This document shows positions 55,457-64,000 of a stretch of 64,000 nt of DNA, one piece after another. Below the pieces are notes generated by a model, which saw nothing but the letters and a program-made list of their open reading frames with translations, was not told where the DNA came from and did not search any database. This DNA is from Sorghum bicolor (Eukaryota > Streptophyta > Magnoliopsida > Poales > Poaceae). Both the position numbers and the translations under genes were made by a program. The stretch is from assembly GCF_000003195.3 (NCBI RefSeq), contig NC_012870.2, forward strand, positions 37,664,377 through 37,728,376, given 5' to 3'. Positions within the stretch are counted from its first letter, which is position 1; every line of letters starts with the position of its first letter.

Positions 55457-55583
55457 TGAAATAAATTCCATGCTCATTAATGCTTAGAGTGAAATCCATG
55501 TGGTATGGTGAAAATGACAAGGTGAGTGTGGTAAAAAAGGAAAAGAAAAAGGATACACGCACGACTTGGTTCGAAACTAGCAC
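55287..55583 (-). pseudogene. AthD2 remnant of the gag-position ORF
   Basis: Of the 98 codons, only the C-terminal third is recognisable: TTFEISNPHFLSIYKNFKRA matches the end of the AthF gag-position ORF. The N-terminal part is low-complexity hydrophobic and probably not authentic. It lies just inside the primer site, in the expected gag place. Confidence 0.4.
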
Positions 55584-55592
55584 AACTACCGT

Positions 55593-55610
55593 TCCCCGAC
55601 AACGGCGCTA
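55593..55610 (-). other. AthD2 primer-binding site
   Basis: On minus it reads TAGCGCCGTTGTCGGGGA, the tRNA-Asp-type site with two changes from the perfect AthF site. It lies seven bases from the right LTR. Confidence 0.85.
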
Positions 55611-55617
55611 GAAAGCT

Positions 55618-56883
55618 TGTTGGGTATTTTAAACGCAAACAGAAAAAATCCGCAAGCGCACGGATACCGATGTAGCCTTCACCCGGGAGTATTCCAGAGT
55701 ATCGATTTTCCACAGGGAACGTGAGTGTACTAATTAAGATCCAAGATCGCCCAAGGATAACTATATAATTATTTTTTGGTGGGAAGAGAGGAAGTTTCCT
55801 GAGAGTTCTCTAGTTGATTTAAGAATCAAGAATTACTTCAAGATTATCTATATTGGGACATCAGAGCACTAACCACAGAAAGAGATGAGAAGGGGGCTAG
55901 GAAGGTCTGACTACGGTCCTACAAACACCGATCCGAACGTGGTGGAATACGTCGACCGTTAGGGCTGTCACTACCCTAGGGCTACCACAACAATCCGTAG
56001 GATTGGGTGCAATTCTAGGTAATTGCAAGACTAAACACCACGTCTAATCTATTAATTACTACTCTAGCGTTATAAAGACTAGAGCACTTGATGCAAGCGA
56101 GAATCCAATAAATAACTTGAATGTAAATAAAAGTAATTAGAGAACTTAGGAATTATGAATTGAAGAACCTGGAGAACGATGAAGAACGAACCAGATGCTG
56201 CAAAAGTATAATGTTGAGGAAGATCCGACAGATCCGGCTCCTCCTCCGCTCTCCTCTTCTCTCTCCCTATTTTCTAGATTACAACTAGAACTAACTAGAA
56301 CTAGAACTAGAAGAACTAGAACTAGAACTAGATCTAGATGAACTAGAGGTAGAACTAGAAGAACTAGAGGGTTCCTCTCTACTTGGATGAAGAATTGAAA
56401 CCCTAACTTTGATTCTGTAGAAGAGGTATGATCTCCAGGGGCCAGGGGGTCTGGTTTTATAGTCCCTTCAAGTGAATCTGGGCCGTCGGATCAAACCGAC
56501 ATTGATCGCACGGTTTTCCTTGATCCTTTAGGTCGGTGGAGCATTGTCCGCGAAACGTGTCCGAATTGGTCTCTGGAAGTGGGCGGGCGCCCAAGGGACT
56601 GGGGCGGGCGCCCTGTGCCTGAGCCCTCTCGGCCTCAGCTTCGGTCCCGTGGCTTCTGGAGTCTTCTAGATGATAGAAAATTGCGCGGCACGTTAATATC
56701 TCTATGTAAACCCGACGTGTGGGCCTTTCTTCCGTATTTCCTGATAACCCCCTGCAGAAATAGACAAACACCAAAACTTGTGGAATTCTGTCAGATAAAA
56801 CCCTAAGTCTAGGTGTTGGTTGCATTTGGATCCTTTTCTATGATTAGTTGATGGTTAATTGTGAGCATTAAGGACCGTCAACA
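55618..56883 (-). repeat. AthD2 5' LTR (right copy)
   Basis: TGTTGGGTATTTT to ACCGTCAACA, 1266 bases. The minus-strand promoter TATAAAA is at 56461-56455. Two GGGCGGGCGCCC strings lie at 56581-56592 and 56602-56613, about 120 bases upstream of that TATA. The hexanucleotide array at 56283-56370 lies downstream of it. Confidence 0.93.
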
Positions 56884-59188
56884 GTCCCCCGGTGAGTGAT
56901 CCTGCCCCGTCGTCGCCAAAACAAACTGAGGCACCCCGGCTCCAAGGTCAGGAAGGAGCCCCCGAGCCTCCCCGATCGGGGGTCGAGGGGGATCCCATTA
57001 CCATTAGTGATTGTTCTAGCGGCAACGGGACTTCGAGGGACGCCCATCCCATGGACGAGGAGGCCCAGACTTCTCTCGTCGTGGGACGGACGCCCTGGCC
57101 TGCCAGGCTTTGCTCCCTCGAGGAGCAGAAGAAGAAAGAAGAGGAGGAGCGTGAGCAGGAGACGCGGTGGCAGCTGTAGGAGCAGAACCGCCGACAAGAG
57201 CCGCAGGAGATCGAGGAGCAACAGCAGCAGCAGCAGCAGGGGGGCCAAGAAGAAGGACCGCTCGAGCCCCCTGCTCACAGTCCGCCTCAACCGATACCAC
57301 CGGCGCCGCAAGAGCCCGGAGACCAGGAAGACGATTTTCCAGTTTTCGGCCCACCAACCCCAGCATGGCTCCGTCCAGGGGCACCCGCCGCGATCCCGGC
57401 AGAATCGGGGCGGGCGGACGGTGTGGTGGCGCTTGCCTGCATGATGCGCACCCCCGTCGACCCCGAGTCCGAGATTCGGGGGACGATCTACGGCATGGAC
57501 GGAATTGCCCCCAGGTTCCTCCGAGAGCGTCAGGCGTGGGAGGACCGCATTCCCACCGAGGAGGATGAGGCTGGGACGTCGGGTAGTCAAGACGGCACCT
57601 GGAAGACGGTAGACAATGACGGGCGGTTCCCCTCACTCATCGACTTGTTTCTGCACCACGAGGGGTCTCTCGAGACCGTCGAGAACCTCATTCGCAGCGT
57701 CAAGGCACGAGCTGACCAAGAGATGGAGAACTGGTTTCCCAATCGGATCCGCATCTGGGCTTCCACCGATCCGTCTGAGCCCAACATCTTCCTGGATGAT
57801 CGGAAGGAGGCCGAGAAGTGGGAGCACGTCGAGGAGCTCCGCCTCTAGATGAAGCACGTGCTGAGGCTCCTGTCGGACGTTGTAAACAACGGGCTCGCAC
57901 CAGCTTACTTTGTAAGTCTCCTAGTCTTTCATTCTTTAGGGGACTTGTGGGTTTTGGGTTCTAACTGTTCGATCATCGATTCACAGGACCTGAAACAGAC
58001 ATCCCGTATCAAGTCAAGCTTTATTCATGCCACTAGGGGCAGCTGGGAGCAGCTCCCCCTCCTCAAAGATCAACTCCTGGAGTCGCAGGAGAAGCTCCTC
58101 AAAGCTTATAAAGATCTTCTGGCGCTCGAGGAGGAGAAGAAGGAGAGGGAGGCTGCCCTGGCCGAGGCTCGAGAGGCCTCAAAGAAGGCTGTCGAAGAGG
58201 CCGTGCTGCTGAGGGAGCGGGCTCTGACGGTCGAGGAGGCTGCGTCCAAAGCCCGGGAGGAGGCCCTGTCCTACAAGAACGTCGTTGCTGATCTGGACAA
58301 GGAGAAGGGCCTCCTCAAGACTGACTTGGACTCTCTTCGAGATTCCTTCCAGAGGATGAAGGTGGAGCATGTGAACTGCAAGATCGCCAGGAGCGCCGCA
58401 GAAGAGGCGAAGAAGACCTTGAGGCGGAGCGGGCTCGATCCCGCAGGCTCTCTGACGACGTCGAACGTCTGAAGGGAGAACTGCTGGAGAAGTGTGGAGC
58501 CATTGCTCAGGCTGGCAAGGCGATCGAAGATCTGCGTGTTGCCAACACTGAGCTGGCACGCTCCAACAGGGAGATCGAGAGGGCCAACACCAAATTAGTT
58601 GGAGAGAATACGGCCCTGGAGGAGAGTGTCTGCGGTATGTTTCTATTGTCGGATTTCTTTTCGAGGTGTGCTCGGTTTTATCTAAAGTCTTTTGCGTTGA
58701 CGTTCGTAGCTCTTAAAGATGAGCTTCTGGCCGCCCAAGTCGAGGCTCGCAACACCCAGGCCTAGCTCGAGGGGCAGGTTGCTTTGAACCGTCGACTGCG
58801 TACGGCGATAAGCGATCTCTCGACCTCTTGGGAAGTCGAGCCCATGGACGAGTCGAAGGAGGAGGCTCGAGGCGACGCACTGGTCGACCAGCTGTGCTAC
58901 TTAGGCACGGTGCTGAGAGATCGGGTGCGGGATGCCCTCCACATCAGGGTAAAGCGGGCAATGGCGGTTGTCTGCTCGGGTTTTTCCTATGATATGGAGG
59001 TGGTGTCCCATGGCTTTGTTATCGACATCTCCAAGACCGATGTGGAGAATGAGGAGAGGCTCCACGCCTTGATCGACGACGCGGAGGTTCCTAGGGAGAG
59101 GCTGGCCAAGCTATTTGAGCCCGAGGTACTTCCCCGTGAGACTAGCTCAGGCGCGGGCGAGGGTGGTGAGGACCGCGATGCGGACTAA
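56884..59188 (+). pseudogene. TatC antisense gene, rest of exon 4 to exon 6
   Basis: Exon 4 resumes at 56889 after the GTCCC duplication and runs to 57911. Exon 5 is 57987-58634 and exon 6 is 58710-59188, ending TAA. Exon 4 has a Glu/Gln/Lys-rich stretch with a run of seven Gln (about 57221-57241) and the conserved block PESEIRGTIYGMDGIAPRF. Exons 5-6 are a long coiled coil (SQEKLLKAYKDLLALEEEKK and onward). Lesions are TAG at 57177 (Gln or Glu expected), TAG at 57846 (TatA has Trp), a deletion of about ten bases near 58414, and a TAG near 58764. The stop codon context and last exon match TatA. Confidence 0.82.
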
Positions 59189-59725
59189 GGCCTGCGAGCC
59201 TTCTTTGGGTGCCTGGGGCCCCTTGTATAGTACTCTATCAACTTGTCTTTAAGTAATACAATGTCCTTTAGTGATTATTAAATGTTTATCTGTCTTTCCG
59301 CTCGAGGCTCCTTTATTCCTTTTTTGCGCATATGTTTGCTTTTCTCACTTGGTCTTTTGTTCGAGGCGATCTCAATTACCTCAAGGGTGAGGAGGTGAGT
59401 AGAGTTTCCGTAGCCCGAGGGCGTAGGAGTTCTCAAGCTCGTTGTTTCTCGGTCCTTAAGGTGCTCGAGGTACCTTTACTACTCAACCGTATGAGATTGC
59501 CGATAGGAACGAAAGGATTACTTGGTTTTTTCAACATTTGGGGGGAGGACCCCCCTTGCTAGCCCCCGAGGGGGTATCGACTATGATGGGTCATAGTTGG
59601 TATCCCCTTTTAACATCGAGATTTGTGAAAAGGTAAATCGCTCAATGGAAAGACTTCATTTATTCATGCATTCATTTACAAAGCCTTGGTACGTAATGTA
59701 TGAAGGAACATAAAGCTTTGAAACT
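59189..59725. other. TatC spacer between convergent gene ends
   Basis: No gene is seen. It is the inverted counterpart of 6665-7215 in TatA. Confidence 0.6.
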
Positions 59726-60667
59726 CTAGGGGTAGAATCGACGTAGCTGTTCGATGTTCCACGCGTTAGTGAAGATCGCCCCCTTTTCGTCCGCGAGCTT
59801 GTATGTCCCTGGCTTCAGGACCTCGGCCACCACGTATGGGCCCTCCCAAGGTGGAGTCAGCTTGTGGCGTCCTTGATTGCTTTGCCGCCGTCGTAGGACG
59901 AGGTCGCCCACGTTTAAGTCCTTCTTGCACACGTGCTTGTCGTGGTAGCGTCGAAGCTTCTGCTAGTATCTGGCGGAGTTGAGGAGGGCCATGTCTCGAG
60001 CTTCCTCGAGCTGGTCGACCGCATTCTCTTGAGTCTCCTTATTTGATTGCTTGTTGTACGCTTTGAGTCAAGGGGATCCATTTTCGAGGTCCGTTGGGAG
60101 CATAGCCTCGGAGCCATAGACCATGAAGAATGGGGTGTATTTTGTGGCCCTACTTGGCGTCGTCCTTAAGCTCCATAGGACCGAGGAAAGTCCTTCGACC
60201 CATTTCTTGCCGAATTTCTTCAAGTGATTGTAGATCCTTGGTTTGAGCCCTTGCAAAATCATGCCGTTGGCACGTTCGACCTAGCCGTTGGTTCGAGGGT
60301 GGGCCACTGCAGACCAGTTCACACGGATGTGATGCTGACCGCAGAAGTCCAAGAACTTTTTGCCGGTGAATTGAGTTCCATTGTCGGTGATGATGACGTT
60401 GGGAATCCTAAACCGGTGGATGATGTCGGTGAAGAAAAGGACAGCTTGCTCGGAGCGGATGTTGGTGATGGGTCGAGCCTCGATCCATTTGGAGAATTTG
60501 TCGATGGCCACCAGCAAGTGGGTGTACCCCCCTTTTGCCTTTTGTAGGGGCCCTACTAAGTCGAGCCCCCACACCGCAAATGGCCATGTGATGGGGATCA
60601 TCTGAAGAGCGTGGGCGGGCAGATGCGTCTGTTTGGCGTAGAACTGACACCTATGGCATGACCGCAC
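59726..60667 (-). pseudogene. TatC integrase core and C-terminus, broken
   Basis: The DDE core is open at 60667-60281: CHRCQFYAKQTHLPAHALQM, Asp in WGLDLVGPL, Asp in VIITDNGTQFTG. The frame stops in the third catalytic motif: a TAG at 60283-60281 replaces Gln in NGQVERANG, removing the Glu from the readable part. Further open pieces are 60262-60068 (MILQGLKPRIYNHL to LENGSP) and 59932-59726, which holds the C-terminal module (PPWEGPYVVAEV, NIEQLRRFYP). A stop near 59966 replaces the Gln of RYQQKL. Confidence 0.88.
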
Positions 60668-60680
60668 GAGCTCGATGGCA

Positions 60681-61290
60681 TCAGCTACGGCCGTTGGCCA
60701 GTAGAAGCCTTGTCGGAAGGAGTTCCCTACGAGGGTCCGTGGAGCAGCATGGTGGCCACAAGCCCCGAGTGTAGGTCCTCGAGGAGTTTCTGGCCTTCTT
60801 CCACGGTGATATAACGTTGCAAGACCCCCGTCGGGCTTCGCCGATATAGCTCATTGTCCTCGCCATAGATTACATATGACTTGGCCCGTCGAGCGATACG
60901 GCGGGCCTCGGATCAATCTTCTGGCAACTCGCAGCGGATTAGGCAGTCGAGGAACGGCGTGCGCCAGTCAAACGGCCAACCGGGCCTCTGCTCTACCTCC
61001 ATTACTTCAGCCGCCATTAGTAGCGCTTCGACGTTGTCGGCCTGTTGGGCTGGAGCGGCTTCGACACCAGCTCCCGAGCCCAAGTCAATGGATGGCTCAT
61101 GTAGATCCCTCGAGAACGCGTCAGGCGATACCGTGCCTCGGGTCGACGCGATCTTGGCGAGTTCGTCGGCTGCCTTGTTGTACCGTCGGGCGACGTGGAC
61201 GAGCTCGAGGCTGTGGAACTTGTCCTCGAGTCGACGGACTTCCTTGCAATACGCCTCTATTTTGGGATTGTGACAGTTCGAGGCTTTCAT
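60681..61290 (-). pseudogene. TatC RNase H end, linker and integrase zinc finger
   Basis: Open at 61290-60913 (RNase H end HVARRYNKAADELAKIAS, linker, FDWRTPFLDCLIRCELPED), then a stop where TatA has Gln. The HHCC finger region follows but is broken by a one-base loss near 60760: TatC lacks one G of the GGGGG run present in TatA. Confidence 0.82.
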
Positions 61291-61320
61291 TACTTGGTTG
61301 ATGACGAGCTGGGAGTCGCC

Positions 61321-61716
61321 TCAAACGTCAAGGCGTCGAACTCCAAGCTCGATAGCGATCTTTAGACCGTTAACAAGAGCCTCGTACTCTGCAACATTGT
61401 TGGACGTGGCAAAATGTATCCTGATGACGTACCTCATATGAACGCCCAAGGGCGAGATGAACAGCAGGCCGGCCTCAGCTCCCGTCTTCATGAGAGACCC
61501 GTCAAAATACATCGTCCATAGCTCCGACTGGACCTGAGTCGGGGGAAGCTGGGAGTCTGTCCATTCCGCGATGAAATCCACCAGGGCTTGTGATTTGATA
61601 GCCTTGCGAGGCGCATAAGTAAGAGTCTCACTCATGAGCTCGACCGACCATTTGGCTATTCTTCCCATGGCCTCCCTACTTTGGATTATCTCGCCCAGGG
61701 GGAAGGACAAGACCAC
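61321..61716 (-). pseudogene. TatC second RNase H, archaeal type
   Basis: An open piece of 131 codons with WTMYFDGSLMKTGAEAGLLF and SNNVAEYEALVNGLKIAIEL, the Asp and Glu of the active site. It ends at a stop after RRLDV that is shared with TatA. TatA has stops at three places where this copy has Gln, Trp and Arg, which makes it useful for reading the direction of change. Confidence 0.85.
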
Positions 61717-61875
61717 CGTGATAGGGTGGCCGAGGAAGTAGTGCTGCAGCTTGCGTCAGGCGAGGATTATGGCGTCGATTAGCTTCTGGATTTGGGGGTA
61801 ACGTGCTTTGGTTTCCGAGAGCACCTCGCTGACGAAATAGACCGGCCTCTGGACTGGTAGCGCATGCCCCTCCTC

Positions 61876-62676
61876 CTACCTTTCGACCACCACGGCTGCA
61901 CTGACGACCTGGGTCGTCGAGGCAACGTAAAGGAGCAGTGGTTCTGCGGGTTGAGGTGGGACCAGGACTGGTGCTGAGGTCAGTGTTTTCTTCAGATTTT
62001 TGAGGGCTTCCTCAGCCTCGGGGGTCCAAGAGAAACGCTCGACCTTCTTCAGAAGTCGATACAGCGGCAACGCCTTTTCTCCTAGTCTTGAGATGAAACG
62101 ACTCGGTGCCGCTAAACATCCCGTGACTCTCTGTACGCCCTTGATGTCTCGAATCGGCCCCATTCTTGTGATGGCCGCGACTTTCTCGGGGTTGGCCTCG
62201 ATCCCGTGCTAGGAAACGATGTATCCCAGGAGCATGCCTCGAGGCACGCAAAAAACACATTTCTCAGGGTTGAGTTTGATCTGGTTGGCGCGTAAGCAGC
62301 TGAAAACGATCTCGAGGTCCTGGATCAGGTCTCCCCGTTGCTTTGACTTGACGACGATGTCATCGACATAGGCCTCGACCGTCGACCCTATGTGCTTGCC
62401 AAACACATGGAGCATGCAGCGCTGGTACGTGGCTCCCGCATTTTGGAGCCCAAACGGCATGGTTACATAGCAATACATCCCAAAAGGTGTGATGAAAGAG
62501 GTCACGAGCTGGTCGGACTCTTTCATTTTTATTTGATGATAACCGGAATATGCATCAAGGAAAGAAAGGGTTTCACATCCCGCAGTAGAATCAACAATTT
62601 GATCAATACGTGGTAATGGAGAGGGAACTTTCGGACATGCTTTATTTAAACTCGTATAATCGACACACATCCTCAT
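61876..62676 (-). pseudogene. TatC reverse transcriptase
   Basis: Open at 62676-62209: MRMCVDYTSLNKACPK, motif A LSFLDAYSGYHQIKM, FGLQNAGATYQRCM and the catalytic VEAYVDDIVVKS. Both catalytic motifs are intact. A TAG after GYIVS (Gln expected) stops the frame. It resumes at 62163-61876 through the thumb/connection (VQRVTGCLAAPSRFISRLG, LVPPQPAEPLLLYVAST) to VVVER, then a TAG where TatA has CAG. TatA breaks off at exactly this VVVER region, at the LTR-E insertion. Confidence 0.9.
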
Positions 62677-62952
62677 TTTCCCATTCTTTTTCTTAACTAG
62701 TACAGGGTTTGCTAACCAGTCGGGATGATGAACCTCCTTGATGAATCTGGCTATTAAAAGCTTGTGGATCTCCTCGCCAATGATCTTGCGCTTTTCCTCA
62801 TCGAATCAGCGCAACCGCTGCTTCACTGGCTTGGAACCGGCTCGAATTTCCACAGAGTGCTCGGCGACTTACCTCGGTATGCCTGGCATGTCCAAGGGAC
62901 TCCATGCAAACACGTCGGCATTCGCACGAAGAAAGTCGACGAGCACAGCTTC
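62677..62952 (-). pseudogene. TatC protease-RT junction
   Basis: In-frame remnants of the RT N-terminus (LLIARFIKEVHHPDWLANPV, FAWSPLDMPGIPR) with a TAA after GIPR and a TAG at the protease end (codon after DLDPK). TatB has a TAG at the same DPK position. Confidence 0.75.
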
Positions 62953-63660
62953 CTATTTGGGGTCGAGGTCGGCGCTGATCATCAGCACCTTGCCATCGGA
63001 GTTGTTAGGGTCGAGCGGGATCTTCTTGGTTCCTTCTGCTGGCTTGAAGCTGCTTGCGTGGCGCTTGGGCTCTGGAGCCTCAGCGGCTAGGGCCTCGAGC
63101 TTCGCGACGAGCTCAGTGGAATTTTCGACCGCCTCCCCATACTCGACGCATTCGACGTCGCACTCGTAAGCGTGCTCGAAGGAGGAGCTGACGGTGATGA
63201 CGCCTTTGGGGCTGGGCATCTTTAGCTTCAAGTAGGTGTAGTTGGGTATGTCCATGAATTTGGCGTAGCCCGGGCGCCCGATGATGGCGTGGTACGTGCC
63301 CCGGAACCCCACCACCTCAAAGGTGAGGGTCTCCTTTCTGAAGTTAGCCGCCGTACCAAAGCAAACCGAGAGGTCGATTCGACCCACCGGTAGTGCCTTC
63401 TTTCCTGGCATGACGCCATGGAAGCCGCCGGCGCTTGGTTGGAGCCGCCCCCTATCGATGCCTAAGAGGTCGAGGGTCTCAAGGTAGATGATGTTGAGGC
63501 TGCTGCCGCCATCCATCAGCACCTTTGAGAGCCGGGTGTTAACGATGATGGGGTCGACGACGAGCGGGTAGACGCTCGGGGCAACCACCTTGTCGGGGTG
63601 GTCCTCTTGATCGAAGGTGATGGGGGTGCTCGACCAGCTGAGGTACTGGGGCACCGCCAT
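62953..63660 (-). pseudogene. TatC retropepsin
   Basis: An open frame of 235 codons. The active site is KVLMDGGSSLNIIYLETL, with Gly in place of Thr as is common in Tat elements. The late motif is YHAIIGRPGYAKFMDIPNY. The C-terminal linker leads to RT. The Met at 63660 is internal to a polyprotein, not a start. Confidence 0.87.
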
Positions 63661-63708
63661 TCTCGCCGTGAAAACCTCATGGCGTTCCCTCTTGCGCTGC
63701 CTTGTAGT

Positions 63709-63981
63709 CTACTGCGTCGAGGGCCCACCATAGATCATGTAGCAGTCGTAGACGGAAGGGAAGCCGTCGACGTCTTTGTTGCCCTCCTTGTCACCGCCCT
63801 TCTCCTTCTTTGGGTCGTCGCGTGCGTCCTTTTTGAACCCCAGACCGTCGAAATGCTTTTTCAACATACAACAGTCCTTGAGCTTGTGGGTGGCTCCTCC
63901 TTTATGGTAAGGGCATGGCTCCTCTAGCATCTTATCGAAGATGCCTCCATCTGGAGGGCCTCGAGGCATCTTGCATTCCAT
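63709..63981 (-). pseudogene. TatC Gag C-terminus
   Basis: A 90-codon piece with a zinc-binding-like PCPYHKGGATHKLKDCCMLK and a Lys/Asp/Glu-rich stretch (KKEKGGDKEGNKD), as at the end of Tat Gag. A stop at 63711-63709 separates it from the protease. It runs off toward the window edge. Confidence 0.7.
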
Positions 63982-64000
63982 GGCGGCGACAAGATTGTCG

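Larger units (their letters stand above)
45605..56883 (-). mobile_element. AthD2: nonautonomous Athila-like element with internal duplication
   Basis: LTRs of 1266 bases each (45605-46870 and 55618-56883) surround 8747 bases. An inverted tRNA-Asp-type primer site next to the right LTR and a purine tract next to the left LTR give minus orientation. The target duplication is ATCCC before and GTCCC after; comparison with TatA shows GTCCC is original. The left LTR starts TA instead of TG. By eye the LTRs differ at 20 or more places. The internal region contains two copies of a 3.59-kb segment. Coding content is a double retropepsin polyprotein remnant; no RT or integrase is present. Confidence 0.92.
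41663..64000 (-). mobile_element. TatC: Tat-lineage Ty3/Gypsy element, interrupted by AthD2
   Basis: On the minus strand, from the right edge: Gag end, protease, RT, RNase H, integrase (to 59726), then the antisense gene on plus (43636-59188, split by AthD2), a noncoding region, polypurine tract and 3' LTR (42710-41663). The 5' LTR and most of gag are beyond 64000. It is the same family as TatA but inverted. Pol has about ten stops and at least one frameshift, so it is dead. Confidence 0.9.

Noticed and set aside
1..64000. tRNA, rRNA, riboswitch or host protein-coding genes
   Set aside because: I looked for conserved tRNA arms, rRNA blocks and non-element coding motifs on both strands by eye and saw none. 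Short tRNA-like strings are the primer-binding sites at 14778, 37411 and 55593.

Overview
This window looks like intergenic heterochromatin of a plant nuclear genome, most likely a grass and perhaps a panicoid. I see no host gene, tRNA, rRNA or CRISPR array. Almost every base can be assigned to LTR retrotransposons nested inside one another. The grass call rests on Ty3/Gypsy Tat-lineage elements that carry an antisense 'putative gypsy type transposon' (PF04195-type) gene, and on Athila-like elements with tRNA-Asp-type primer sites. It is a recognition call, not a database result. My working names: TatA, TatB, TatC are Tat-lineage Gypsy elements; AthD1, AthD2, AthF, AthH are Athila-like elements; ChrP is a chromovirus-type Gypsy pol fragment; LTR-E and block G are unclassified LTR-like sequence.

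Left nest (1-28164). ChrP pol (minus, 26614-28164) was hit by AthD1, of which one LTR is visible (13551-14326 plus 26275-26613). AthD1 was hit twice. TatA (plus, 4490-13550 visible) ends at 13550. TatB (plus, 14327-26269) is complete, with two LTRs and an AGCGT target duplication. LTR-E (1-4489) sits inside the reverse transcriptase region of TatA, so the 5' half of TatA should lie left of the window.

Middle and right nest (28165-64000). Block G (28165-29376) is noncoding. AthH has an LTR at 29377-30697 plus 38671-38791 and internal sequence to 41662. AthF (minus, 30698-38670, ATAAA duplication) is inserted in the AthH LTR. TatC (minus, 41663 to beyond 64000) is inserted in an ATHILA ORF1-like gene of AthH. 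AthD2 (minus, 45605-56883) is inserted in exon 4 of the antisense gene of TatC, and has itself suffered a 3.59-kb internal tandem duplication.

How the parts work together. Each Tat element has gag-protease-RT-RNase H-integrase on its sense strand. Between pol and the 3' LTR each has a second gene on the opposite strand. I resolve that gene into six exons with five short GT-AG introns in all three elements, each with a TATA box just upstream. In TatB the five junctions keep one reading frame of 928 codons with a single internal stop. AthF and AthD2 carry no reverse transcriptase or integrase; their recognisable coding content is two consecutive retropepsin-like modules, so they must have been mobilised by other elements. 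All pol genes are dead. Most stops look like C-to-T changes at CAG or CGA codons, or G-to-A at TGG, as expected from decay of methylated DNA.
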